From Negativibacillus sp. (GTDB taxonomy: Bacteria > Bacillota > Clostridia > Oscillospirales > Ruminococcaceae): DNA of 34,538 nt. Numbering within the stretch: the stretch's first letter is position 1; each line of letters starts with the position of its first letter. The DNA is taken from the NCBI GenBank assembly GCA_020024325.1, contig JAHHTY010000016.1, positions 1 to 34,538 of the forward strand, written 5' to 3'. The notes below the pieces were generated by a model, which was not told the DNA's origin, searched no databases, and saw nothing but the letters and a program-made list of their open reading frames with translations. A program made the position numbers and the translations under genes. Positions 16,236-25,164 of this stretch are shown one piece after another.

Positions 16236-18036
16236 CGTCGTCCTCGAATTCTGCTGCGGCTTTCTTTTTCTTGATTACTGTACCAATAATAATTACAACA
16301 AGACAAGCTCCGCCAACAACCACCCACATCTGCCAGCTGTTCGGATTTTTTATCTGCTGGAAAAAGCCTGCTTTCGACCCCGAATCTCCGATGGTGTCGA
16401 CATTTCCCATTCCCATATTGTCTATCATACCGCCTGCCATCATATCATCCTGCGGCGCATCGTTAATTGTGGTTGCAAACGGGATGCTGACAGAACGTAT
16501 ATTTCCTGCTGCATCTTCATAGGAATAGGCAATTTCTCCGCTAAGAGGGCCCGGAGTATCCGGTACAAAGGAAAATTCCACTTCACCTGACACACCTGCC
16601 GCTACATTTCCAACGTGATTTATCTTGCCTGCACCATTAAAATCGCCAACCAAGGTTGCAGAGAGATTGTAAATTTCTCCGCGACTTTTATTGACATATT
16701 TTCCGGTAATGTAAATTTCCTCTCCGACGGTGCTTTCCAATAAATCTTCTATCGGGTCAGCAACAAAGCGGTCCGGCTGAAGGGTTGGAACTGCAATTTG
16801 CTGTGTCATTTCACCTTTTTGTCTGCTGCCGTTTACAACATATTCATAGCTGAAAGTGACATCGATTGGGTGAGATTTTGCCTCTGCATTTGGCAATACC
16901 GAAACCATAACTGTCTTTTCAAAGCTATCGCTTTTGTTGACAATCGGCAGATAAAAAACGTTGCTGGAATCAACAATCTGCAATCCTTCACCGGGTGCGA
17001 TTTTGACAATGATATTTTCTAAATCAATCTGCTGACTGGTATTTTTACAGGAAAAGGTTAACGGGAACTGGCTGCCTGCCGGAATTTGGCTTTGTCCCCC
17101 AAAAGAAAACTCATGAAGAAGAAGATATGGGGTTTCAAAGTTTGCATTCATTGGAAGATTTGTGTCACCGTTTGGCCCACTATTGCCCGGGACATTTGGA
17201 TCAACGAAAGGAGGATTTGTTCCGGAACCGTCTTGGCTATTTGTTCCATCCTGATTTTCATTTGGTTTCGTGGGATTTTGCGGTGTTCCATCCGGATTGA
17301 GAACACTTGAATTGTTTTTATCTTTTTCAAGCTTATCTTTATCGCCATATCCGTTTTGATGAACTAAGCCATTATCTTTATCGGTAATTACTTCCTTATC
17401 TTTTGGCTTTGTTACCTTTAAATCAAGTTTTGATTTTGTAAAGGTAAAGCTGAGGGTTGCTGTATGGGTTTTAATATATTTTTTTTGTTTTGCACTTGTT
17501 GATTTTGTTATGTATGGATACTGATAAATGAGGTTCATTTTCATTTGATTGTCATCTCGAAACACAACGTTTGGTAACGTAATGTCCAAATCGATGACAT
17601 CATTTTCCCCTTTAGAAGAAATAATACGGTTAGAAAAAGCTTCTCCTGTAGAGGAACCCATATTATATTTCAGATAATAAGAATCCGCTCTTGTCTGGGT
17701 CATTTCGGAATATTTTCCGGTACCATCTGACAGATGAAGGGTGACATCAACCCTTCCATAGTTAGTTTCAATCTCCTTGCCGTCTTCATTTTTATAGATA
17801 ACTCTGCTGGAATTGAATCCGATTAAATCCGAACCTGCTGCATGAGAAAAAGTTCCTATCATGTTGCCGTCAATATCATAAAAAGTCAGATCGGGCTGTT
17901 TATTGGTGTATACTGTTTTTTTCTTTTTGACGGTTGTCGCTCCCGCCATTGTTGTCAGGGCTCCTACCATAACACCCATCACCATCAGTATTGCCATCAA
18001 CAGGCAAATTACACGAACAATCTTTTTTTGTTTCAT
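16222..18036 (-). CDS. Membrane-anchored Ig-like surface protein of a MacB-like system
   Basis: 604 residues. A signal peptide covers about 7-34. An N-terminal beta-rich domain (about 45-205) is followed by a Pro/Asn/Gly-rich linker (about 210-300), then two Ig-like/COG1361-type domains (about 300-420 and 425-525). A Met/Gly-rich stretch (DDMMAGGMIDNMGMGN, about 530-545) lies just outside one membrane helix (about 568-588), followed by a short Lys-then-acidic cytoplasmic tail. It overlaps the ATPase gene by an ATGA junction and the permease gene by 14 bp, so the three are coupled. It stands where HlyD-type adaptors stand in MacAB systems but shows no coiled-coil hairpin. Role inferred as the extracytoplasmic partner of the permease. 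Confidence 0.85.
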   Translation of the reverse strand: MKQKKIVRVICLLMAILMVMGVMVGALTTMAGATTVKKKKTVYTNKQPDLTFYDIDGNMIGTFSHAAGSDLIGFNSSRVIYKNEDGKEIETNYGRVDVTLHLSDGTGKYSEMTQTRADSYYLKYNMGSSTGEAFSNRIISSKGENDVIDLDITLPNVVFRDDNQMKMNLIYQYPYITKSTSAKQKKYIKTHTATLSFTFTKSKLDLKVTKPKDKEVITDKDNGLVHQNGYGDKDKLEKDKNNSSVLNPDGTPQNPTKPNENQDGTNSQDGSGTNPPFVDPNVPGNSGPNGDTNLPMNANFETPYLLLHEFSFGGQSQIPAGSQFPLTFSCKNTSQQIDLENIIVKIAPGEGLQIVDSSNVFYLPIVNKSDSFEKTVMVSVLPNAEAKSHPIDVTFSYEYVVNGSRQKGEMTQQIAVPTLQPDRFVADPIEDLLESTVGEEIYITGKYVNKSRGEIYNLSATLVGDFNGAGKINHVGNVAAGVSGEVEFSFVPDTPGPLSGEIAYSYEDAAGNIRSVSIPFATTINDAPQDDMMAGGMIDNMGMGNVDTIGDSGSKAGFFQQIKNPNSWQMWVVVGGACLVVIIIGTVIKKKKAAAEFEDDDETV

Positions 18037-19043
18037 TGTTTCTCCCCATCTTCCCTTTCTGTTGTTTTTAACTGTGTTGTTTCTTGAGGGTCTGTTTTTT
18101 CTTGCAAAATATTCGATGAATGTGCTTTCAAATTATCGGTTATGGGGGTGTTCACCGTTTTTGGTGTTCCCTTTAATGTTTCTGTTTCATCTTCCGGCGG
18201 TTTCTGCACAACGTCCTTTTCTTGTCGAGCTTCCTGCAAATCATCAGGAAGAAGGGTATTTACTACCTCGGACATTTCTTTATCGTCATTGGTTTCATCA
18301 TCGAGCAATGTTTCTTTTCCTTTGTCAGGCTGTTCCGACGAACTTTCTGCAATCGAGCAATTTTCCCGATCATCCACCACTTTTCCGTCAATCAGAGTAA
18401 TGATGCGGTCAGCGTACAAAGCAAGTTCTCGATCATGTGTGACCAATACCAGTGTTTGATTATTTTTCCTGCACAAACGAACCATCAGTTCCATAACCTC
18501 TTTGGTTGTTTTTGTATCCAGGTTTCCTGTCGGCTCATCTGCAAACACAATCTTTGGTTTTGCAACAAACGCCCTTGCAATGCCAACACGCTGCTGCTGT
18601 CCGCCGGACATCTGTGCCGGCTTATGGTGCATTCTTTTACTGAGCCCCACTTGCTTTAGAATCACCTTTGCACGACGGTTTCTCAATCCTTTTCCGATTC
18701 CCCGAAACATCAGCGGCATTGCTACATTTTCCAATGCACTGTAAGATTGCAGCAAATTATAAGACTGAAAAATAAAGCCAATGTTTTTTTGTCTGAATTT
18801 TGCAAGCTGTCCTTCTGACATTGCGGAGATGTTGACATTGCCAATCAGCACCCTTCCTTTACTGGGTTTTTCCAGTCCCGCAAGCTGATTTAAAAGTGTA
18901 GATTTACCTGAACCGGAGGTTCCGAGGATACAGCAAATTTGCCCCTTTTGAATTTCCAAATTGATTCCTCCCAGGGCAATGACCTTTTCTTTTCCTATCG
19001 GATAAACCTTGTAGAGATTTTCTATTTTTATAATTGCTGCCAT
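18033..19043 (-). CDS. MacB/LolD-type ABC ATPase with long charged C-terminal tail
   Basis: 336 residues. The first about 227 are a complete LolD/MacB-class ATPase: Walker A GTSGSGKST (41-49), Q-loop FQ near 93, signature MSGGQQQR (145-152), Walker B IVFADEP (165-171) and H-loop THD near 203. Family ATPases normally stop near 225-235 residues; here about 110 extra residues follow, rich in Asp, Glu, Lys and Thr and predicted to be disordered. The start ATG 19043 has a strong GGAGGGG ribosome site. It heads the operon with the Ig-like protein and permease, behind a strong sigma-A promoter. A mechanotransmission or export role is likely; substrate unknown. Confidence 0.93.
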   Translation of the reverse strand: MAAIIKIENLYKVYPIGKEKVIALGGINLEIQKGQICCILGTSGSGKSTLLNQLAGLEKPSKGRVLIGNVNISAMSEGQLAKFRQKNIGFIFQSYNLLQSYSALENVAMPLMFRGIGKGLRNRRAKVILKQVGLSKRMHHKPAQMSGGQQQRVGIARAFVAKPKIVFADEPTGNLDTKTTKEVMELMVRLCRKNNQTLVLVTHDRELALYADRIITLIDGKVVDDRENCSIAESSSEQPDKGKETLLDDETNDDKEMSEVVNTLLPDDLQEARQEKDVVQKPPEDETETLKGTPKTVNTPITDNLKAHSSNILQEKTDPQETTQLKTTEREDGEKQ

Positions 19044-19097
19044 CTGACCCCTCCTTTCATAAACAGGAAATTTTTACATCTTGTATGTTACAAAGCA

Positions 19098-19126
19098 AGA
19101 ATAGCATAGTGATTTACGTTTGTCAA
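19098..19126 (-). promoter_or_regulatory. Sigma-A promoter of the MacB-like operon
   Basis: Minus strand: consensus TTGACA (19121-19126), 17 bp, TATTCT (19098-19103), about 55 bp before the ATPase start. Confidence 0.8.
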
Positions 19127-19170
19127 GTTATCCTAACAGATTCATATCAGGATTTTAAAGGAGTTAAAAT

Positions 19171-19200
19171 AAGGCACAGAAAAAAAGATTTCTGTGCCTT
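19171..19200 (-). terminator. Terminator of the Clp ATPase gene
   Basis: 12-bp perfect arms (19171-19182, 19189-19200) with a 6-base loop, 15 bp after the stop of the Clp gene, followed on the minus strand by ATTTT. Confidence 0.8.
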
Positions 19201-19214
19201 GTTCAAATTTATTC

Positions 19215-21563
19215 TTAATCTAAAACGTGCAGAACAATCTCATCATTTTCCGTACTGATTTGAATTCCCGAAGGTTGAGATTGATAACGTTCTACCAGCA
19301 GCGAACAAATCTTATCCTCTACCTCTTTGCGAATGAGGCGGCGCAGATCTCTTGCCCCACCCTGTTTACCATGTGCTTTTTCTGCAAGGTAACGAAGAGT
19401 TGCTTCATCCCAAAGGCAGGTGATACCTTTTTCGGCTAAAGGTTCTTTCAATTCTCCCAGCATCAGCTCTGCAATCTTAACAAAATCTTCTTTGGTCAGC
19501 TGGTGGAAAAGAACAATCTCATCCACCCTACCAAGGAACTCCGGACGCAGGAACTCTGACAAAGACTGCATCACCTTATCACGAGCCATATCAGAGGTGG
19601 TTTTATTAAAGCCCAAAGAAGAAGAACGCTGTTCTGTTCCGCAGTTCGATGTCATAACGATTACCGTGCTTTCAAAAGAAACGATTCTCCCCTGTGCATC
19701 GGTGATTTTGCCTTCATCCAAAATCTGAAGCAGAATATTCATAACGTCCGGATGTGCTTTTTCAATCTCATCAAACAGCACAACAGAATATGGACGTCTT
19801 CTCACCTTTTCGGTCAGCTGCCCTGCTTCATCATAGCCGACATATCCCGGAGGTGCTCCGATAATGCGTGCTACGCTGTGTTTTTCCATAAACTCGGACA
19901 TATCCAAACGAATCAATGGATTTTGTTTGTCAAACAGTTCTTCCGACAGCACCTTTACCAGTTCTGTTTTACCAACACCGGTCGGACCTACAAAAATGAA
20001 GGATGCCGGACGACGTTTTTTGCTGATCTGTACTCTGGAGCGGCGCACCGCGGCACTCACCATCTCAATGGCCTCATCTTGACCGATGACTCTTTTCTTC
20101 AAAGCATCCTCAAGACCTGCTACACGCTGCATCTCCGATTCCTGAATTTTGCTTGCGGGGATACCTGTCCACAGTTCGATAACTTTTGCAAGGTCCTCAT
20201 CTGTTACCATCTGCCCCAGAGCCTGATTTTTAATCGAGTCTGCTTCGCCCTGAAGCTGCAAAACTTTTGCTTTGTTTTCAGCCAGTTTTTCATAGTCGAT
20301 GGTTTCCTGCTGTTCTTCTTTTTCAATTACGTTTTGATATACCTTAATTTGGCGGTTATATTCATCATACTGTGCCAAAACTTTGTTTCTCAGGTTTGCA
20401 CAAGAGCAAGCTTCGTCCAAGAGGTCGATTGCTTTATCCGGCAAAAAACGGTCATTGATATAACGCTCGGAATAAAGGACTGCTCTGCGGGCAATATCAT
20501 CAGTTACCGCAACACGGTGGAACTGTTCATAATAACCCTTGATTCCTTTAAGAACTTCTATCGTTTGTTCAATATTGGGCTGATCTACCTTAACCGGTTG
20601 GAAACGACGCTCCAGTGCAGCATCCTTTTCAATATGTTTGCGGTATTCGTCAAAGGTGGTTGCACCGATAACCTGAATCTCTCCACGAGAAAGTGCAGGT
20701 TTTAAGATATTGGCAGCGTTCATCGAACCCTCTGAATCTCCTGCACCCACAAGGCTGTGAACCTCATCAATAAAGAGGATAACATTGCCGACTTTGCGAA
20801 CATCGTCAATCAGACCTTTTACACGGCTTTCAAACTGTCCGCGGAACTGTGTTCCTGCAACAAGAGATGTCATATCCAGAAGATACAGCTCTTTGCCTTG
20901 AAGCATTGCCGGAACATTTCCGTCTGCCAGTTTCTGTGCAATGCCCTCGGCAATTGCCGTTTTACCGACACCCGGTTCACCAACCAAGCAGGGGTTGTTT
21001 TTTGTGCGTCGATTTAAAATTTGAATAACGCGCTCGATTTCTTTATCTCTGCCGACAATACGGTCTATTTTTCCATCCTTTGCCTTTTGCGTCAGGTTCT
21101 CACAATGGGCTGTCAGGAATTTATATTTTTTTCTTTCCTTGTTTTGCTGGCGTTTATCTTTTGAGGGGTTCTTATTATCGGTGGTTGAGTCCTCACTTTC
21201 GCCCGAATCATATGGCTCGATTGCATCCGAGGCAAATGGGTTGATTTGATCCGGAAGCTCTTCACCGTCTTCGCTGTTCATCGGCATATTAAACATCTGC
21301 ATGAACGGCAGGGACTGTGCCCCACCCATATCAAAGCTGTCCCCAAAGCTATCAATTAACCCTGCCATCTGATCATCCATTGTATCCAACTGCTCATCGG
21401 TGATGCCCATTTTATCCAGGAGGTCGATTACCGGCTTAATGTTCATCTCTTTGGCACATTTGATACAAAGACCTTCGTTAATCGGTTTGCCACCGTCCAT
21501 GCGTGTGACAAAAACCACTGCCATTCTTTTTTTACATTTTGAACATAACATATTCGGATTCAT
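19215..21563 (-). CDS. ClpE-like AAA+ ATPase with N-terminal zinc finger
   Basis: 782 residues with two AAA+ modules: Walker A GEPGVGKT (195-202), Walker B LFIDEVH (263-269), second Walker A GPTGVGKT (526-533) and Walker B VLFDEIEKAH (595-604). The LGF tripeptide near 650 matches the ClpP-docking loop. Instead of the usual duplicated Clp N-domain it begins with a CxxC...CxxC zinc motif (Cys 7, 10, 33, 36), as in ClpE and McsA, followed by an acidic Met-rich linker to about 140. It should unfold substrates for ClpP. No CtsR boxes or CIRCE element were found in the 130 bp upstream. The start ATG 21563 has only a distant AAAGGA. Confidence 0.92.
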   Translation of the reverse strand: MNPNMLCSKCKKRMAVVFVTRMDGGKPINEGLCIKCAKEMNIKPVIDLLDKMGITDEQLDTMDDQMAGLIDSFGDSFDMGGAQSLPFMQMFNMPMNSEDGEELPDQINPFASDAIEPYDSGESEDSTTDNKNPSKDKRQQNKERKKYKFLTAHCENLTQKAKDGKIDRIVGRDKEIERVIQILNRRTKNNPCLVGEPGVGKTAIAEGIAQKLADGNVPAMLQGKELYLLDMTSLVAGTQFRGQFESRVKGLIDDVRKVGNVILFIDEVHSLVGAGDSEGSMNAANILKPALSRGEIQVIGATTFDEYRKHIEKDAALERRFQPVKVDQPNIEQTIEVLKGIKGYYEQFHRVAVTDDIARRAVLYSERYINDRFLPDKAIDLLDEACSCANLRNKVLAQYDEYNRQIKVYQNVIEKEEQQETIDYEKLAENKAKVLQLQGEADSIKNQALGQMVTDEDLAKVIELWTGIPASKIQESEMQRVAGLEDALKKRVIGQDEAIEMVSAAVRRSRVQISKKRRPASFIFVGPTGVGKTELVKVLSEELFDKQNPLIRLDMSEFMEKHSVARIIGAPPGYVGYDEAGQLTEKVRRRPYSVVLFDEIEKAHPDVMNILLQILDEGKITDAQGRIVSFESTVIVMTSNCGTEQRSSSLGFNKTTSDMARDKVMQSLSEFLRPEFLGRVDEIVLFHQLTKEDFVKIAELMLGELKEPLAEKGITCLWDEATLRYLAEKAHGKQGGARDLRRLIRKEVEDKICSLLVERYQSQPSGIQISTENDEIVLHVLD

Positions 21564-21694
21564 CTATCAATAAAACATCCTTTCTGATTTAGACGTATCA
21601 TCTCTGAGATAAAAAATTTACCTTCATTTAACTATTATAGCTTGATGATATGAACAATTCATGAAGAACAAACATCTATTTTACTACACATTTT

Positions 21695-22399
21695 CTATGC
21701 GAACAAAGAAAGCGGATCAAAAGTATAAAATTTGCTCAAAATCAATGTATTCATGATAATTCCTTGATTGCAATATTTCATGCCGCCTATAAAATAAAAC
21801 ATCAGCTTAAAGACAACACAAACCAGATATAAATTTAAAGAAGCTTGAAGAAAACCTGCTATTCCCCCTAAAAAACGGTCAATCGGGGAAAGAATCGATG
21901 AGCGAAAAACAAAGTGAACTGCTGAAGTTAACATTTTAACCAAAAGACCCAGAACCGCAAACAGTATTGTAAAGAGTACTATTGACACAAATCCCTGTAC
22001 TGCCGGTCCAATCACACTTTGTTCTAAAGCAGAAACAAGTTCTGTTGCTCCGCTTGCCGGTGCTTGAGTAATTTGCTCTAAATCAATCCCCATTTCCAAA
22101 ATGTTTGCCGGTATTTTAGGCAAATTCTCCAGCCCTGCCTGAAGTTGAGCAACAATTTCCGTCGCGTGCCCTCCCTGAAGATTGCGGTTTAAAAATGCAA
22201 TTACCTCTGTCCTAAAAAAGCTGTGATAAATAACCTCCGCTCCGGTTTTTGCCAGAAATGCCGCTCCGAAAAAGGCAGCAAATTGACCCACTAAACGGAC
22301 GATTCCGGTAGCAAAACCTCTTTGAGAGCTATATGCCACTGTTGTCAATATGATAAGCACTGCTGCTAAATCATAAATCAGAACAATCATTTTATCCAT
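21695..22399 (-). CDS. CvpA family membrane protein
   Basis: 234 residues with four or five membrane helices and the CvpA pattern: an N-terminal helix (LIYDLAAVLIILTTVAYSSQRGFATGIVRLVGQ, read in two pieces), a central hydrophilic amphipathic section, then FTILFAVLGLLVKML and PIDRFLGGIAGFLQ near the C-terminus. CvpA proteins are linked to envelope integrity and, historically, colicin V production; the molecular role is unsettled. Third gene of truA-DUF5711-cvpA, 33 bp after the DUF5711 gene with a GGAGG site before ATG 22399. No clear terminator separates it from the Clp gene. Confidence 0.85.
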   Translation of the reverse strand: MDKMIVLIYDLAAVLIILTTVAYSSQRGFATGIVRLVGQFAAFFGAAFLAKTGAEVIYHSFFRTEVIAFLNRNLQGGHATEIVAQLQAGLENLPKIPANILEMGIDLEQITQAPASGATELVSALEQSVIGPAVQGFVSIVLFTILFAVLGLLVKMLTSAVHFVFRSSILSPIDRFLGGIAGFLQASLNLYLVCVVFKLMFYFIGGMKYCNQGIIMNTLILSKFYTFDPLSLFA

Positions 22400-22432
22400 G
22401 TATGATAATTCCTCCTTTCTAAACGAAAACTT

Positions 22433-24100
22433 TTATGATGCCGGTCTGCGAGAAGAAAAGAATGATTCTTTTTCCTTTTCTGATTCTGACGGGGTATCCT
22501 TTGGTTTAGATTCTTCTTTACGATCTTCTTTATCCTTGTCCTGCGGTGAGGATGCAGAAGGTTTCTTGGAAGAATCTTCTTTCTTTGGCATATCGTCTTC
22601 ATTGGAAAATTCCGGCTTTGTATCGTTGTTTTGTGTTTGCATATGCTCCGGTCCCTGATTCAGGATTCCGTCCGGATTATCTTGATCAAATTTCTGATTC
22701 TGTTCTGATATATTATTTTCCGGTTCTTTTGGGGGTTCGGGTTCTTTTTCTTCGACCTCAATAAAACCTTCTTCATAAACAGTTTCTTGTTTTGATTCTC
22801 CGATTATCGGTTTTTCTTCCTTTTTATGTTCCGGATCATCCTTCATTCCGTTTAAGATACCTTGAAGCAGATCAATCTCTTCCTGACTTTGCTGATTATC
22901 ATTTTCCCCATCGGGCAGCTGTTGAGGCGAGTGTCCTCCGAACAGTGAGAATTTGGAAGGCTGTGGCAGCTGTTGACGTATAATTTCCGTTGTTGTCATT
23001 GCATAGATGGAATTGCCGATAGGCTGAATGTCATAGTACGCTTCATTTCCTTCTTCGTTAATCAAAGCACAATCATAAGCACTGTAAGCGTGAAGAGAGG
23101 AACCGCCCAAAACCAAGATTGTATTGTTGTAAGCTTTCAGCTTTTGCAAACTATCCGATACAGTTGTTGTTCCGTTTAATGTATAAAAATCACTTGCTAC
23201 CGATGCAAGGGTATATTTTCTATCCTGCTCATAATTACCGAATAAAAGGGCAACCCCATTTTCATACATAGAGTAAGCTGCTAAAGACTGACCTTTATAA
23301 TCAAACTGCCCCAAAAGTTTTCCTTCCGGTGAAAGCAGAAAAGCGGTTCGATCGGTTATACAACGCACATTGTTGCCATCAAATTCCAAATCTAAAATCA
23401 GCTGATTTGCCAGCACATAGCGACATTGTTCTTTGCCGTTTTTTAGGACAGTCAAAGCGTTCTTCAGCTCTCCGTCCTCAACATAAGATGATGCGATTGC
23501 CAATGCGGAACCATTGTCGGAAAGTGCAACTGCCGTGACAGCATTTTCTGTTTTCCAAACATACTGTTCCCTTTGGCGGGAGTCCATCATCGACACTTGT
23601 GTTTGTGCGTTTTCGGTTTGGGTAGCCACAGCGATGCAGCCATTTTGTGAAATATCCCCACAACGGATTGCATCGTCGGTTTTTCCGCTGTAAAAAAGGT
23701 TGTTTCTGCTGTATGCTGCATAAGTTTTGGAACCTCTATCGTAATTCAGAAGCATTGAGCCACTGGTTTTTACCTGTGGGTTGCCCATTCTATGCTGTGC
23801 ACTGTATATTTCGCTGCCGCTGGTATTATAAAAATAGATGGTTGTTTCATTTAAAACAACCAAATTACTTTCATTTTGGTGCATCCCTTTAATTTTTCCT
23901 CCGGGAGCGTCGATTGGATAACCCGGACCGCCTTTTATCATATCCAGCACAGAGGAAAAGCCCACAAAATTGGGGGTGTTTACCAAACTGGAAAGCAAAT
24001 AGGTTCCAAACAAAACAGCTGCAATCAGGCCAAAGAGTTTTATCATTCGCTTCCTGCTTTGCTTTCGTTTCAGAGCTTTAAAATCTGTTATGTTTGCCAT
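22433..24100 (-). CDS. DUF5711 family membrane-anchored protein with charged C-terminal tail
   Basis: 555 residues. A basic N-terminus (KRKQSRKRMI) leads into one helix (about 19-40), then an extracytoplasmic repeat domain (about 60-375) whose short strands and turns (AVTAVALSDNGSALAIAS, LAAYSMYENGVALLFG) resemble a beta-propeller. The last about 170 residues are low-complexity and rich in Glu, Lys, Pro, Gln and Ser. It matches what I know of DUF5711 proteins, common in Clostridia near cvpA; function unknown. Starts 7 bp after truA stops, so it is in the same operon. A surface-sensing or cell-wall role is only a guess. Confidence 0.82.
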   Translation of the reverse strand: MANITDFKALKRKQSRKRMIKLFGLIAAVLFGTYLLSSLVNTPNFVGFSSVLDMIKGGPGYPIDAPGGKIKGMHQNESNLVVLNETTIYFYNTSGSEIYSAQHRMGNPQVKTSGSMLLNYDRGSKTYAAYSRNNLFYSGKTDDAIRCGDISQNGCIAVATQTENAQTQVSMMDSRQREQYVWKTENAVTAVALSDNGSALAIASSYVEDGELKNALTVLKNGKEQCRYVLANQLILDLEFDGNNVRCITDRTAFLLSPEGKLLGQFDYKGQSLAAYSMYENGVALLFGNYEQDRKYTLASVASDFYTLNGTTTVSDSLQKLKAYNNTILVLGGSSLHAYSAYDCALINEEGNEAYYDIQPIGNSIYAMTTTEIIRQQLPQPSKFSLFGGHSPQQLPDGENDNQQSQEEIDLLQGILNGMKDDPEHKKEEKPIIGESKQETVYEEGFIEVEEKEPEPPKEPENNISEQNQKFDQDNPDGILNQGPEHMQTQNNDTKPEFSNEDDMPKKEDSSKKPSASSPQDKDKEDRKEESKPKDTPSESEKEKESFFSSRRPAS

Positions 24101-24107
24101 AGTGCTT

Positions 24108-24884
24108 TCATTCCTCCGATGTGTTATCTAGAGATTTCCAATCGTAAAAGACTTCATCTAAATATAGTCCCCATGCCGGTGCGGTTGCTCCTGCTGCGGC
24201 ACGATCTTTTCCTTGTATAATAGCGGGTATACAGCCGGGGGCTTTGATGCCTGCGGCAATCTCCAAAACCGTACCCACCATAATCCTTACCATGTTATAC
24301 AGAAAACCGTCGCCCTCTACAAAAAAGGTCACACGCTCTTTGTTGCGTACCATCCCACAGTCGGTAATGGTGCGGACATGATCCTCTACCGAACTGTTTG
24401 CTGCACAAAAAGCAGAAAAATCATGAGTTCCGATAAAATCTTTACATTGGCGATTACACATTTCCACATCAATCGGGTAGCGGTAATCATATACCAACCG
24501 ATAGGCAAAAGGGTCTTTTATGGGGCTGTTGTTTATTTGATATAAATAGCGTTTTCCCTTACAGTCATATCTTGCATGAAAATCCTGTCGAACCTCTCTG
24601 CATTGTTGGACTGCAATATCGCAAGGCAGTTTCACATTCAGTGCCCGAACCAGTGCATCACATGGGATTTTACTGTCTGTTTTAACGTTTACACAAAACA
24701 TATTTGCATGAACTCCACTGTCCGTTCTTGAACAGCCTTTGATATCTTCTCTCTTTCCTAAAACCGATTCCAGTGCATCTTGAAATGTTTGTGCCACTGT
24801 TACTGCATTTTTCTGAACCTGAAAACCGTGGTATGCTGTTCCCTGATAACGAATTGTCAGAAGAAGATTTCTTTTTTCGGTCAT
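24108..24884 (-). CDS. truA: tRNA pseudouridine(38-40) synthase TruA
   Basis: 258 residues with the TruA catalytic motif CSRTDSGVHA containing the nucleophilic Asp (about residue 55), preceded by RYQGTAYHGFQVQ and followed by RYLYQI and VEGDGFLYNMVRIMVGTVLEIA. It converts uridines 38-40 of the tRNA anticodon stem to pseudouridine. The start ATG 24884 is fixed by GGAGGAGG upstream; the open frame to 25079 is AT-rich leader sequence containing a promoter. First gene of the truA-DUF5711-cvpA operon. Confidence 0.96.
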   Translation of the reverse strand: MTEKRNLLLTIRYQGTAYHGFQVQKNAVTVAQTFQDALESVLGKREDIKGCSRTDSGVHANMFCVNVKTDSKIPCDALVRALNVKLPCDIAVQQCREVRQDFHARYDCKGKRYLYQINNSPIKDPFAYRLVYDYRYPIDVEMCNRQCKDFIGTHDFSAFCAANSSVEDHVRTITDCGMVRNKERVTFFVEGDGFLYNMVRIMVGTVLEIAAGIKAPGCIPAIIQGKDRAAAGATAPAWGLYLDEVFYDWKSLDNTSEE

Positions 24885-24956
24885 AGATCCTCCTCCATTT
24901 TGATTGTTGTATCTAAGGTATATGAAAGATAAAATCATTGTCTTAGCTATTTTCCT

Positions 24957-24985
24957 ATTATAGCAGACTTCTTTCTTTCTGTCAT
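24957..24985 (-). promoter_or_regulatory. Sigma-A promoter of the truA operon
   Basis: Minus strand: ATGACA (24980-24985), 17 bp, perfect TATAAT (24957-24962). Confidence 0.65.
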
Positions 24986-25164
24986 TATGGTGGTTTATAA
25001 TAAAAAGTAAATTTATTTCTCTCTTTCTCAATGTTTCGTGAAAATTCTTCTTAATACGATAAAAAACACACAGACCCAAACAGACAAAATCAATTTAGGG
25101 AGCTGTGTTTTCGGTACAAGATAGCCAATCGTACATAAAAAATAATTTTATTTTGTAAAGAGTG

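Noticed and set aside
19752..20705. 317-codon plus-strand open frame
   Set aside because: It lies wholly antisense to the conserved AAA+ modules of the Clp gene, has no ribosome site, and its translation is Phe/Cys-rich nonsense typical of an antisense frame.
21564..21694. Heat-shock operator (CIRCE or CtsR) before the Clp gene
   Set aside because: Only a short ATGAA/TTCAT dyad and a TATAAT are present; neither known operator consensus is found.
24885..25079. N-terminal extension of TruA
   Set aside because: The added 65 codons contain a sigma-A promoter and are unlike TruA; a GGAGGAGG site directly precedes the ATG at 24884.
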